In this document: piece by piece, positions 1 through 7,515 of the stretch
Numbering within the stretch: position 1 is the stretch's first letter
Layout of the letters: every line of letters starts with the position of its first letter
From: CAJYAN01 sp046484825
GTDB taxonomy: Bacteria; Pseudomonadota; Gammaproteobacteria; UBA6429; Thiohalophilaceae
NCBI GenBank assembly: GCA_046484825.1
Contig: JAWOIE010000194.1
Span: 1 to 13,650 of the forward strand
Length of the DNA stretch: 13,650 nt
Reading direction: 5' to 3'
The notes under the pieces: model-generated
What the model was told of the DNA's origin: nothing
Databases searched by the model: none
Seen by the model: the letters and a program-made list of their open reading frames with translations, nothing else
Position numbers and translations under genes: made by a program

Positions 1-260
1 AAACCGCCCTGATCCGCGTTGGCGGTGGCCTCGGTAGCGATCCCGCTAATGCGTGACATATCCACAATACCACCCTCGGCCTGAAGCTGCGCCAGCGCCG
101 CCCGGGCGGTGCTCAGCACCGAGGTGACCATCACCAGCACCCCGCCAAGCGTCACGGCCAGCAATACCAGCCCCGTCTTGACACGCCTTAAATAAAGCTG
201 GCCAGCGCCGGGGATGACCAGGGCGGAGAGTAACAGGGCTTTGGTGGTGCTAGCGGGCAT
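1..260 (-). CDS. Small membrane protein with PGAGQLY motif, partial (C-terminus outside the window)
   Basis: The minus strand is open from an ATG at 260 to the window edge, giving 86 residues without a stop. The N-terminus is short, followed by a hydrophobic stretch (about residues 8-17), the turn PGAGQLYLRR (17-26) and a second long hydrophobic segment (about 28-48). A hydrophilic region rich in Ala and Glu follows. A hairpin of two membrane helices around a P-G-x-G-Q-x-Y turn resembles TM2-type membrane proteins, but this is pattern resemblance only and the function is unknown. The start is uncertain. An in-frame ATG at 278 has AAGGA directly against it, which is too close for a good ribosome site, while from the ATG at 260 the same AAGGA is 18 bases away. 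The gene diverges from the ParA-type gene at 396. Confidence 0.6.
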   Translation of the reverse strand, partial: MPASTTKALLLSALVIPGAGQLYLRRVKTGLVLLAVTLGGVLVMVTSVLSTARAALAQLQAEGGIVDMSRISGIATEATANADQGG

Positions 261-395
261 TGTCGCAGTGTAGTCCATTCCTTCGCGGCCGAATAGCCTG
301 TGGCCTGTGCCGGTATTTCACTGGGCCGGCCGTGATTTGCCACAGCAGATGCCGTATAGTCTTTGGCGAATCGTAACGGCAAAGGGGATGTCATT

Positions 396-1034
396 ATGCG
401 CTCGATACTGGTTCTAAATGCGAAGGGTGGCTGTGGCAAAAGCACCATTGCCACCAATCTCGCCAGTTATTATGCCTGGGAAGAAGAGAAGTCCGTTGCG
501 CTGGTCGACTTCGACCCGCAGGCCTCCAGCATGGAGTGGTTGCAGGCGCGGGATGAGGCCTGGCCGGAGATCCGCGGTTTTGCGGCCTTTCGTGGCGGTG
601 TGCGCATCCCGACCAATATCGATGTAGTGATTTATGACGCCCCAGCGCGGGTTAGCGCGACCGAAATGACGGAACTGGTACGCCGTGCCGAGACCGTAAT
701 CATCCCGGTCCTGCCATCCCCGATCGATATCCGGGCCGCGGCACACTTTATTCACGACCTGCTGACCGTGGGCAAGGTCTCCCGGCAGCAGACCAAGCTC
801 GCCATCGTCGCCAACCGGGTGCGTGAAAACACCCTCATCTATCAATCCCTGCAGTCGTTTGTGAAAAGCCTCAAGATCCCCTTTGTGACCACCCTGCGCG
901 ATACGCAAAACTATATCCATGCAGAAGAGCGTGGCATTGGCATTTTCGAAATGGCCCCTTCCAAAGTCTGGCAGGATATGGAACAGTGGGAGCCACTGAT
1001 CAAATGGCTGAGAAGCAAGCGCAGTCGTCCATAA
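396..1034 (+). CDS. Orphan ParA/MinD-family ATPase (212 aa)
   Basis: A soluble P-loop ATPase of the ParA/MinD superfamily, whose members position DNA, protein clusters or organelles through ATP-dependent dimerisation. The deviant Walker A is KGGCGKST (residues 10-17), including the signature lysine K10. Walker A' is DFDPQASS (38-45) and Walker B is VVIYDAP (77-83). The protein is short (212 aa) with no N-terminal DNA-binding helix-turn-helix, as in small orphan ParA proteins rather than plasmid ParA of P1 type. No ParB-like gene or centromere-like repeat is adjacent. The ATG at 396 is chosen because AAGGGG lies 8 bases upstream; a TTG at 363 would only add a non-conserved leader. A TATAGT at 355-360 could be a -10 box, but no good -35 matches it. 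The gene probably heads an operon with the DUF2892 gene 17 bases downstream. The cargo cannot be told from sequence. Confidence 0.88.
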   Translation: MRSILVLNAKGGCGKSTIATNLASYYAWEEEKSVALVDFDPQASSMEWLQARDEAWPEIRGFAAFRGGVRIPTNIDVVIYDAPARVSATEMTELVRRAETVIIPVLPSPIDIRAAAHFIHDLLTVGKVSRQQTKLAIVANRVRENTLIYQSLQSFVKSLKIPFVTTLRDTQNYIHAEERGIGIFEMAPSKVWQDMEQWEPLIKWLRSKRSRP

Positions 1035-1051
1035 CGAAAAGGAGAATCATC

Positions 1052-1249
1052 ATGGAAAAGAATGTTGGTGGTGCAGATAAAACAATTCGAATTATTGTGG
1101 GTTTAGTGATTATCGCGCTGGGCGTATTTTACCAGAGCTGGTGGGGCGCCCTCGGTCTGCTGCCGCTGGCGACCGCCCTGCTGGGCTGGTGCCCGCCCTA
1201 TGCCCTGCTGGGTATCAATACCTGTAAAACCAGAAAGACGCATGGCTAA
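1052..1249 (+). CDS. DUF2892 (YgaP-like) small inner-membrane protein, 65 aa
   Basis: A 65-residue protein with an N-terminal motif NVGGADKTIRIIVG (4-17), two adjacent hydrophobic helices (about 12-27 and 32-46) and a cysteine-containing tail, GWCPPYALLGINTC. This matches the DUF2892/YgaP transmembrane family, in which the G-x-C-P-x-Y-x-L-L-G-x-N-T-C ending is typical. In some bacteria the domain is fused to a rhodanese; here it stands alone and no sulfurtransferase lies beside it. Its biochemical role is not established. The start ATG at 1052 has AAAAGGAGA about 7 bases upstream, a strong ribosome site. It lies 17 bases after the ParA-type gene and 6 bases before the methyltransferase, so the three are probably co-transcribed. 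Confidence 0.87.
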   Translation: MEKNVGGADKTIRIIVGLVIIALGVFYQSWWGALGLLPLATALLGWCPPYALLGINTCKTRKTHG

Positions 1250-1255
1250 GGCGCA

Positions 1256-1855
1256 ATGAGTGGTATGAACTGGGATGCGCGTTATGGCGAGGATGGTTTC
1301 GCCTACGGCACCGCGCCCAATGATTTTCTGGTCGAGGCCATCGCCCAGGTCCCCAAAGGCAGGGTGCTGTGTCTCTGTGAAGGTGAAGGGCGCAACGCCG
1401 TTTATCTGGCGGAACAGGGTTACAGCGTCACCGCTGTCGATGCCTCGGCGGTGGGTATGGCCAAGGCGCAACGTCTCGCGGCAGAGCGCGGTGTCAGTAT
1501 CGAAACCATTGTGGCCGACCTGGCGGACTTTGTTATTCCACAAAATCACTTCGATGCCGTGGTCTCCATTTTTTGTCACGTCCCCAAAGACCTGCGCGAA
1601 CGCGTTCATGAGCAGGTGATTCACGGTCTGAAGCAACAGGGTGTGCTGATCCTCGAGGCCTATTTTCCCAAACAGCTGGAATTGGGCACCGGGGGGCCGC
1701 CCAATGCGGAACTGATGATGGACCTGGACAGTTTGAAAATCGAGCTGCAGGGGCTGGAGCTGTTGCACGCGGAAGAAAAGGTGCGCCAGGTTGTCGAGGG
1801 CAAGTATCACACCGGCCAGGGTGCCGTGGTACAGGTCATCGCGCGCAAGCCCTAA
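1256..1855 (+). CDS. Class I SAM-dependent methyltransferase (199 aa)
   Basis: A small soluble Rossmann-fold methyltransferase. Motif I reads VLCLCEGEGRNAVYLA (37-52), with the glycine-rich SAM-binding turn E-G-E-G. The acidic residue ending strand 2 is D62 in VDASAVGMAKA, which would bind the ribose hydroxyls of SAM. A later strand, HFDAVVSIFCHVP, fits motif IV. The N-terminal WDARYGEDGFAYGTAPNDFL resembles TehB and thiopurine-type methyltransferases, where W-D-x-R-Y begins the fold. The substrate is unknown; tellurite, thiol or small-molecule methylation are only family-level possibilities. The start at 1256 follows the DUF2892 stop by 6 bases with only a weak AAGG nearby; the ATG at 1265 is an alternative that removes three residues. 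The cysteines in motif I (39 and 41) are somewhat unusual but do not remove a known catalytic feature. Confidence 0.88.
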   Translation: MSGMNWDARYGEDGFAYGTAPNDFLVEAIAQVPKGRVLCLCEGEGRNAVYLAEQGYSVTAVDASAVGMAKAQRLAAERGVSIETIVADLADFVIPQNHFDAVVSIFCHVPKDLRERVHEQVIHGLKQQGVLILEAYFPKQLELGTGGPPNAELMMDLDSLKIELQGLELLHAEEKVRQVVEGKYHTGQGAVVQVIARKP

Positions 1856-1936
1856 GGTTCGCCGCAAGCGGGGGGATGTTTGCCGTTGGCAATGGTCACA
1901 AGGGTTGTCACTAAAGTAAACGGTACAGGCGCCCAT

Positions 1937-3781
1937 ATGCACATTCTTATTTGTCTCCTCCTGTTCGGCTTGTCCTGCACCACGGTCCTGGCCGCGCCGC
2001 TGCACAACCGACTGGCCGGGCATGCCTCGCCCTATCTGGCCATGCACGGCCAGGACCCGGTGCACTGGCAGGAATGGAATGCGGCCAGCGTGGCGCAGGC
2101 GAGAAAACAGGGCAAACTGTTATTCGTCTCCAGCGGTTATTTTTCCTGTCACTGGTGTCACGTCATGCAGCAGGAAAGTTATCAGCATACCGATATCGCC
2201 CGGCTACTCAACGCACATTTTATTCCCGTCAAGGTCGACCGGGAGCTGAATGCCGCACTGGATGGCAAGCTCATCGACTTTGTGGAAAAGACCCAGGGTA
2301 TTGCCGGCTGGCCACTGAATGTTTTTATCACACCGGAGGGTTATCCCCTGGTGGGTATGGTGTATGTTCCGCCGGACAATTTCTTGCAAGTGATCGAAAA
2401 ACTCAAAACAGAATGGCAAAACAGCCGCATCGCACTCAGCCAACTGGCGCGGGATGTCAGTCACGAACTCCAGCCCGCAGTGCCTGATGCCGGCACAACG
2501 CTGACCCCGGCATTGCTGGCGGACTATCAGGCTTTAATGATTAAACAGAGCTTTGCCAACGCCGATGAACTGCAGGGTGGCTTTGGTGAGGAAAGCAAAT
2601 TTCCCTCGGTGCCACAGCTGCAGACCCTGCTGCGTGTCTATGCCAGAACCCAAGAGCGACGGCTCTACGATTTTTTAAACCTGACCCTGGAACAGATGGC
2701 CAGTCAGGGCCTGCGCGATCACCTGGGAGGTGGGTTTTATCGATACGTCGTGGACCCCGGCTGGCAACTGCCGCACTTCGAAAAAATGCTTTACGATAAT
2801 GCCCTGCTGGTCGGGCTATATCTTGAGGCCGCCAAAGTACTCCAGCGTCCGCAGTACCGGAAAGTGGCGGCGGAGACCCTGAACTTTATGCAGACACAAA
2901 TGCGTCTGCCCGGCGGTGGCCTGTTGGCAAGCTTTTCCGCCATTGACGAACGCGGTGTGGAAGGAGGCTACTACCTCTGGTCGGCGGCGGAGGTCAAAAA
3001 TCTGCTCAGCGCAGAGGAATGGCAGATTGCCGAGGCCTACTGGGGCCTGCGCGGCGCTCCCGAACTGGACGCGGGTCATCATCTGCTGGAGCGCATGGGC
3101 ATTGGCGCGCTGGTGCAGCAACGGGGCTGGAGTGAAAAGTCTATTCAGCAGCAACTGCAAAGCGCTACCACCAAACTCCTGACGCAACGTCAGCAACGAC
3201 AGTTGCCCAGAGACCCGAAGGCGCTCGCCGCCTGGAATGGGCTGGCCCTGTCGGCCTATGTGGCCGCGGGCAGGGAGGGTCTGCTGGAGCGTCAGGCGGT
3301 TGAGGAACTGAAAAACTTTATTCAGACCCAGCTCTGGGATGGCAAGCGCCTGTATCGTATGAAGTCAGCGGCGGGGTATGCGATCCCCGGCGACCTCGAA
3401 GACTATGCCTATGTGAGTCAGGCCCTGCTGGCCTGGGCCATGTGGCAGAACACGGCGGCGGACTGGACTCTACTGGAGACGCTGGTGACACAGGCCTGGC
3501 AGAAGTTTTATGGCCCACAGGGCTGGAAGCTGGCGGAAGACAGCCTGTTAAAGTATCGCGAGGTGCAGCCCCTCACCAGTGATGGCCCCATGCCATCGGC
3601 GGCGGCGGTGTTGCTCAAGACCACGCTGGAGTTGGCCAGCCGGCGCCAGCATCGCGACCTGCAGGCGCAGGCCTTAACGGCACTAGGCCGGGGGCATGAG
3701 GTGTTGCGTGCAGAGACCTTCTGGCATGCGAGTTATCTGGATGCCCTGTATACCCAGCAGGAACTCAGTGCCTCAAAATAA
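1937..3781 (+). CDS. Exported YyaL/SSP411-type (DUF255) thioredoxin-domain protein
   Basis: Begins with a signal peptide (residues 1-19, hydrophobic core ILICLLLFGLSC, likely cleavage after VLA). A DsbH-like thioredoxin domain follows (about 21-150), with the redox motif C71-H-W-C74 and a cis-proline-like GWPLNVF at 125-131. The rest (about 190-614) is the alpha/alpha-barrel-like region of the DUF255 family, recognisable by EESKFPSVPQ, HLGGGFYRYVVDPGWQLPHFEKMLYDNALL (cited in part) and AAWNGLALSAY. The total of 614 aa is shorter than the usual cytosolic members of about 670-700, and those lack a leader. The ATG at 1937 is chosen because it places the signal peptide at the N-terminus; TTG at 1880 would put 19 polar residues before it. 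Periplasmic thiol-disulfide work is inferred, but the enzymatic role of the family is not well defined. The gene follows the methyltransferase by 81 bases and converges with the next gene, overlapping it by 9 bp. Confidence 0.88.
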   Translation: MHILICLLLFGLSCTTVLAAPLHNRLAGHASPYLAMHGQDPVHWQEWNAASVAQARKQGKLLFVSSGYFSCHWCHVMQQESYQHTDIARLLNAHFIPVKVDRELNAALDGKLIDFVEKTQGIAGWPLNVFITPEGYPLVGMVYVPPDNFLQVIEKLKTEWQNSRIALSQLARDVSHELQPAVPDAGTTLTPALLADYQALMIKQSFANADELQGGFGEESKFPSVPQLQTLLRVYARTQERRLYDFLNLTLEQMASQGLRDHLGGGFYRYVVDPGWQLPHFEKMLYDNALLVGLYLEAAKVLQRPQYRKVAAETLNFMQTQMRLPGGGLLASFSAIDERGVEGGYYLWSAAEVKNLLSAEEWQIAEAYWGLRGAPELDAGHHLLERMGIGALVQQRGWSEKSIQQQLQSATTKLLTQRQQRQLPRDPKALAAWNGLALSAYVAAGREGLLERQAVEELKNFIQTQLWDGKRLYRMKSAAGYAIPGDLEDYAYVSQALLAWAMWQNTAADWTLLETLVTQAWQKFYGPQGWKLAEDSLLKYREVQPLTSDGPMPSAAAVLLKTTLELASRRQHRDLQAQALTALGRGHEVLRAETFWHASYLDALYTQQELSASK

Positions 3782-5482
3782 AAACTCCGGTGGCCTTTCC
3801 ATAATCTCAAATTCAAACTGGGCGAAGTCACGCGTCGCCAGAAGCATGTTGCTGAGCCTGAGATAAAACATGCGTTGTTTCATGTTGACGGCCATGACGG
3901 TGTTGACATCAAAGATCAGGGCCGGAACGATCAGACTGCGCGACTGCCGCACCGAGGTCTGTCTTGGGATCATGAGACTGCGATAGTAATCTGTGCCCGC
4001 GCCGGTGCCACGAATCGCCTTGATGCCGACGGCTACGGCGCCATTGGCCAGATTCATCATCCCCAACTCCAGGGTACCATCGCCCTCCAGCGCGGGCCGG
4101 GTGCGCAGCCAGCGTATGACACCCAGTTGCCAGCGCGCGCTTTGTTTGCCATGGACGCGATAGGCGGCGATCTGCCCCACCTTGGCATGCCGCGGCGCGC
4201 ACTGCTCGGTACAGGACAGGGAGATCCCCAGGGGACTGATATTTTGTTGCCACCAGGGTTCAATGGAAAACTCCTGCAGGCTATAGCCACGGTCCTTTTC
4301 CAGGGCGGCACGATAGGCGCTGGCAAAGGGGGTCAGGGAATCATCCGGATGGAGTTTTTCCTTGCTGTACTGGCGTAGCTTGAGTTCATCCATCTGCGGC
4401 GTAAACCCCGCGCGCTGGGTCAGGTGATAATGACAGGCGTTGAGGCCCAGCGTCACCTGCACCTTGCCCTCGAGGGGAAAGCGCTTGCTGTGTCGTAACG
4501 GCCGGGTGCTGAGGGCATCGCTGAGGCGCAAGAGCATGTCGCGGTCACGGCGTTCGATGAGACTGGCACCATCGAGCGAGACCTCCTGCAGGGTGGCCCG
4601 CAGCATGCGTTGCAGATGCTGGTTCAGAAGTGCCCGGGTCTCGGTAATATCAATGAGTATGCCCTGTTGTGGTTGGTAGTCCACCTCCGGTGGGATGTAG
4701 CGGGGGGGCAGGTCCGAGGCCTGATCGATAATATACTCACCCTGGGGTGGCAGTGTGCCGAGGCGATGAAACGTACAACTCGCGGCCCATAGGGAAAGCA
4801 GCTGGTAGGTATGCTCCGCCTCTGTCTCCAACAGATGATAGGGTTCGGTCAGGCGCAGCAGGACAATTCTTTTGTAGGCAAACTCGATGGTATGCGGCAC
4901 AGGCATGACGCTGTCGGGGTCGGTGTCGTCGATGCTTTCGCTATGCAGGTTACGGTCTTCGGCAAAGCAATAGAGCTGATGCAATTCGTGCCAGACATTC
5001 TCGGCTTCCGGTTGATAGAGGGCATAAGTGATGACGAGTTGCCGCGAGAGATATTTGATCGCCAGATAGAGGGATTCCTGCAACATCCAGGCAGAGGCCT
5101 TCTTGCCCACCGCCTCCAGCGCCAGGTCGTTGACAATGATCTTGTAGCCGGTCGCCTGCGCCTCGAGTAACTGGTGCAGGGTCTGTGACGTCTGTAACTG
5201 TTGCTTACTCAGAGGAATGGCGGCATTGTGCAGACTGTGGCGCAGCTCGGTATAGAGTTGTTTCCCCAGGGGTTGTAGCTCGTGCAGGAACTGGTGGCGA
5301 TCCTTGACGGCGTACTGGGCATTGTTCATGGCGCGCAGCTGCAACAGCAACTGGTTGGCCGCCGCCAGACGATTGGCCATGGGCAGTCTGGCGATCCAGT
5401 CGCGCACCTGCTTCACGCGACTAAAAGGCCGCAGCTGTTTCGTCGCCTGCTCGCCCGGAATTCTCAAAGAAGGTAATGGCAT
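3773..5482 (-). CDS. Uncharacterised 569-aa protein with PilZ-like C-terminal region
   Basis: A soluble protein with no signal peptide or membrane helix. Residues about 15-300 are predominantly helical and leucine/glutamine rich. The C-terminal half looks beta-rich. It contains R330-H-S-K-R334, matching the RxxxR c-di-GMP-binding motif of PilZ domains, and N414-I-S-P-L-G419, matching the [D/N]xSxxG motif. Next comes WQLGVIRWLR with GTLELGMMNL, like the later strands of PilZ barrels. About 80 residues separate the two motifs, against roughly 20-30 in classical PilZ domains, so an insertion or a divergent family is implied. This is motif reading, not a database match. The ATG at 5482 has AGGA 7 bases upstream. 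The gene overlaps the stop of the exported thioredoxin-domain gene tail to tail and diverges from the PhnD-like gene. A candidate c-di-GMP receptor is a plausible role, given the GGDEF gene at 7597-8979. Confidence 0.8.
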   Translation of the reverse strand: MPLPSLRIPGEQATKQLRPFSRVKQVRDWIARLPMANRLAAANQLLLQLRAMNNAQYAVKDRHQFLHELQPLGKQLYTELRHSLHNAAIPLSKQQLQTSQTLHQLLEAQATGYKIIVNDLALEAVGKKASAWMLQESLYLAIKYLSRQLVITYALYQPEAENVWHELHQLYCFAEDRNLHSESIDDTDPDSVMPVPHTIEFAYKRIVLLRLTEPYHLLETEAEHTYQLLSLWAASCTFHRLGTLPPQGEYIIDQASDLPPRYIPPEVDYQPQQGILIDITETRALLNQHLQRMLRATLQEVSLDGASLIERRDRDMLLRLSDALSTRPLRHSKRFPLEGKVQVTLGLNACHYHLTQRAGFTPQMDELKLRQYSKEKLHPDDSLTPFASAYRAALEKDRGYSLQEFSIEPWWQQNISPLGISLSCTEQCAPRHAKVGQIAAYRVHGKQSARWQLGVIRWLRTRPALEGDGTLELGMMNLANGAVAVGIKAIRGTGAGTDYYRSLMIPRQTSVRQSRSLIVPALIFDVNTVMAVNMKQRMFYLRLSNMLLATRDFAQFEFEIMERPPEFLF

Positions 5483-5559
5483 GGCGCTATCCTAGCAAAG
5501 AACAAGCTGTTATCACCATGTAATCTTGTGGCGCTGGAAAACGCGTAGGGTAGGCTGGT

Positions 5560-5677
5560 GGTCAACTCGCTACGGAGTAATGGAGATAGTGAAAACTATA
5601 TTTATATAAAATACAATTCAGTGTTGTTTTAATAAACAGATAATAATCATATTCTAATAATAATAGGGGTACAGCCC
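5560..5677 (+). promoter_or_regulatory. AT-rich leader before the PhnD-like gene
   Basis: From about 5578 to 5665 the sequence is strikingly AT-rich compared with its GC-rich surroundings. Candidate -10 boxes include TATAAA at 5605-5610 and TATTCT at 5650-5655, but none has a convincing -35 at the right distance, so no single promoter can be named. A short hairpin, ATAGT-gaaa-ACTAT (5586-5599), lies within it. The ribosome site AGGGG at 5665-5669 is 8 bases before the ATG. The low GC suggests a promoter or a nucleoid-protein binding region for the downstream gene. Confidence 0.45.
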
Positions 5678-6520
5678 ATGATATCCAGGCGTATTTTCAA
5701 ATCATTTGTCACCGCGGTCCTTGTCGGAGCCACCCTGCTGCCGAGCATCGTATTGGCTCAGGGGCTGATTCTGACGGCGCCACCCCGGGAAAAGGCGGAG
5801 GACGGTCAGAAAGTGTATGGGCCTCTGGCGGCGCATCTGACAGAACTGTTAGGTGTCCCGGTGACGTATAAGCACCCGAGAAGCTGGCTGCACTACCAGA
5901 ATGAAATGCGTCATGATGCCTATGACATTGTCTTTGACGGTCCCCATTTTATTTCGTGGCGTCAGGAACATCTCAAGCATGAAGTCGTGGCGAAGCTGCC
6001 GGGCACCCTGGAATTTTTTCTGGTGGCTCGCGCCGATGATAGCAGCGTAAATACCCTGGACGATCTCATTGGCCAAAAGATCTGTGGTATCTCCCCGCCC
6101 AATCTCTCTACTTTGACGGTGCTGGATAAATTCAGAAACCCCGTGCGCCAGCCGGTGATCAAAGGTGTCAAAGGGGGTATGGTGGGTGTCGCAAAGGCCT
6201 TCGATGCAGGCCAGTGCAAGGCGGCGGTGTTTCGTGACACTTACTACAAGAAAAAACTGACCGAGACAGACCGTGCCGCTCTGAAGGTGTTGTTGCATAG
6301 CAAGCCCATTCCCAACCAGGGTATTTCGGTGAGTCGCCGCCTGAGCCCGGCCGCCAGGGTCAGGATGATGGAGTCTCTTACTATCGGTGAAGGTGTGCAG
6401 GCGACGGCAGAGATCACCCGACGCTTTGGCGGCAAGGGCGTTAAAGCGTTTGTGCCAGCCAGCAGGGCTGAGTACGAAGGTTACAACAATCTGCTGGAAG
6501 GCGTTATTTTTGGCTGGTAG
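5678..6520 (+). CDS. PhnD-like periplasmic solute-binding protein (orphan)
   Basis: A 280-residue secreted protein. Residues 1-27 form a Sec signal peptide (basic MISRRIFKS, hydrophobic core, cleavage likely after VLA) with no lipobox cysteine. The mature part has features of the PhnD/phosphonate-type binding fold: YGPLAAHLTELLGVPVTY early in lobe 1, YDIVFDGPHFISWRQ, the domain hinge LDDLIGQKICGISPPNLST, and a late lobe with GQCKAAVFRD. In this family the ligand may be phosphonate, phosphite or another small oxyanion, and some members are sensor rather than transport proteins. No ABC ATPase or permease gene is next to it, and both flanking genes run on the opposite strand, so it is a single-gene unit. 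The ATG at 5678 has AGGGG 8 bases upstream. The ligand cannot be assigned. Confidence 0.85.
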   Translation: MISRRIFKSFVTAVLVGATLLPSIVLAQGLILTAPPREKAEDGQKVYGPLAAHLTELLGVPVTYKHPRSWLHYQNEMRHDAYDIVFDGPHFISWRQEHLKHEVVAKLPGTLEFFLVARADDSSVNTLDDLIGQKICGISPPNLSTLTVLDKFRNPVRQPVIKGVKGGMVGVAKAFDAGQCKAAVFRDTYYKKKLTETDRAALKVLLHSKPIPNQGISVSRRLSPAARVRMMESLTIGEGVQATAEITRRFGGKGVKAFVPASRAEYEGYNNLLEGVIFGW

Positions 6521-6582
6521 TGTCGGGATCGCCCTCACTCGTTGCTACGGCGCTGCCTGTTGTCCTGCGGCCTTTTAACGCG

Positions 6583-6608
6583 AAAAAAAACGCCCCAAAC
6601 GGGGCGTT
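6583..6608 (-). terminator. Intrinsic terminator after rpoH
   Basis: Perfect 8-bp inverted repeat AACGCCCC (6589-6596) and GGGGCGTT (6601-6608) with the 4-base loop AAAC, flanked on the plus strand by an A-run at 6583-6590. Read on the minus strand this is a GC-rich hairpin followed by eight T residues, 25 bases beyond the rpoH stop. It lies between convergent genes; the plus-strand side lacks a T-run, so it should act mainly on the minus strand. Confidence 0.93.
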
Positions 6609-6632
6609 GATGTATTGCCTCTGCCGACGGGC

Positions 6633-7478
6633 CTACGCCAGTGCCTGCTTGAGTCGCTTCATCGCATTGCTCTCCAGCTGGCGAATGCGCTCGGCCGATA
6701 CCTGATACTGCACCGCCAGGTCCTGCAGGGTGCTCTTGTTGTTGCTCAGCCAGCGTTGTTCCATGATGTCACGACTGCGTTCATCCAGGGTCTCCATCGC
6801 GGCATGCAGGCGATCGCTTTGCGAGTGGCTCCAGTCATCCGCCTCAAGCAGTTGCGAGGGTTCGTAGCGACTGTCCTGTAAATAGGCGGCCGGTGACGGT
6901 GCGACTTCATCATCATCACTGTCACGCGCCTCAAAGGCAACGTCCTGACCAGTGAGCCGCGATTCCATTTCGCGCACGTCCGCCTCGGTGACACCGAGGT
7001 CCCTGGCCACGGCCTGGGTCTCATCATGGGTAAACCAGCCGAGGCGCTCCTTGGAGCTGCGCAGGTTAAAAAACAGTTTGCGCTGCGCCTTGGTAGTGGC
7101 GACTTTGACAATGCGCCAGTTGCGCAGGACAAATTCATGAATCTCGGCGCGGATCCAGTACACCGCAAACGAGACCAGACGGACGCCCATGCTGGGGTCA
7201 AAGCGCTTGACGGCCTTCATGAGACCGATGCTGCCTTCCTGGATCAGGTCAGCCTGCGGCAGACCATAGCCACTGTAGCTGCGTGCCACATGGGCGACAA
7301 AGCGCAGGTGGGAGAGGATCAGGCGACGTGCCGCCTCCAGGTCATTGTTTTGCTGTAAGCGGGTCGCCAGTTCAAATTCTTCTTCTGCGCTAAGCATGGG
7401 GATACGGCTAACGGCCTGGGTGTAGCTCTCCAGACTCCCGGTCGGTATGCTGAGTTGCAGATCAAAGCCTTTGCTCAT
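6633..7478 (-). CDS. rpoH: Heat-shock sigma factor sigma-32 (RpoH)
   Basis: RNA polymerase sigma factor for cytoplasmic heat-shock genes. The 281-residue product closely follows E. coli RpoH (284 aa). Region 2 includes LILSHLRFVAHVARSYSGYG (53-72) and GLPQADLIQEGSIGLMKAV (72-90), with GVRLVSFAVYWIRAEIHE after it. The RpoH box QRKLFFNLR is at 132-140, a segment specific to this sigma class. Region 4 carries LDERSRDI and the helix-turn-helix VSAERIRQLESNAMKRL (260-276). The start at 7478 (MSKGFDLQ) is preferred over an in-frame ATG at 7514. It has CGAGG 8 bases upstream, it aligns residue for residue in length with E. coli, and the predicted transcript begins near 7525, leaving almost no leader for the upstream ATG. 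It is last in the ftsY-ftsE-ftsX-GGDEF direction but has its own promoter and operator, and ends at a strong terminator. Confidence 0.97.
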   Translation of the reverse strand: MSKGFDLQLSIPTGSLESYTQAVSRIPMLSAEEEFELATRLQQNNDLEAARRLILSHLRFVAHVARSYSGYGLPQADLIQEGSIGLMKAVKRFDPSMGVRLVSFAVYWIRAEIHEFVLRNWRIVKVATTKAQRKLFFNLRSSKERLGWFTHDETQAVARDLGVTEADVREMESRLTGQDVAFEARDSDDDEVAPSPAAYLQDSRYEPSQLLEADDWSHSQSDRLHAAMETLDERSRDIMEQRWLSNNKSTLQDLAVQYQVSAERIRQLESNAMKRLKQALA

Positions 7479-7486
7479 GGATGGGT

Positions 7487-7492
7487 ACCTCG
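7487..7492 (-). promoter_or_regulatory. Ribosome binding site fixing the rpoH start
   Basis: Minus-strand CGAGGT, 8 bases before the ATG at 7478. The competing ATG at 7514 has only AAAGG, 13 bases upstream and located inside the CIRCE spacer, which is probably not transcribed in full. Confidence 0.7.
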
Positions 7493-7515
7493 TTAACTTG
7501 TCTTGTGCTGCCATA

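Noticed and set aside
337..360. TTGCCA (337-342) with TATAGT (355-360) as a sigma-70 promoter
   Set aside because: The spacer is only 12 bases, too short for sigma-70; the TATAGT alone is not enough.
363..395. TTG at 363 as the ParA start
   Set aside because: It would add 11 residues before the conserved MRSILVLNAKGG opening; the ATG at 396 has a good Shine-Dalgarno.
1103..2065. Long minus-strand open frame of 320 codons
   Set aside because: It runs antisense across three well-supported genes, and its low-complexity His/Gln-rich translation has no family features; it is a by-product of GC-rich codon use.
5580..5609. Leader-peptide-like small reading frame (MEIVKTIFI) after GGAG
   Set aside because: GGAG is only two bases from the ATG, the peptide is nine codons in an AT-rich stretch, and nothing links it to attenuation.
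7512..7514. Upstream in-frame ATG as the rpoH start (12 extra residues)
   Set aside because: It lies about 11 bases from the predicted sigma-E transcription start, its only ribosome-like motif is inside the CIRCE spacer, and the shorter form from 7478 matches E. coli RpoH in length and has a well-placed CGAGG.
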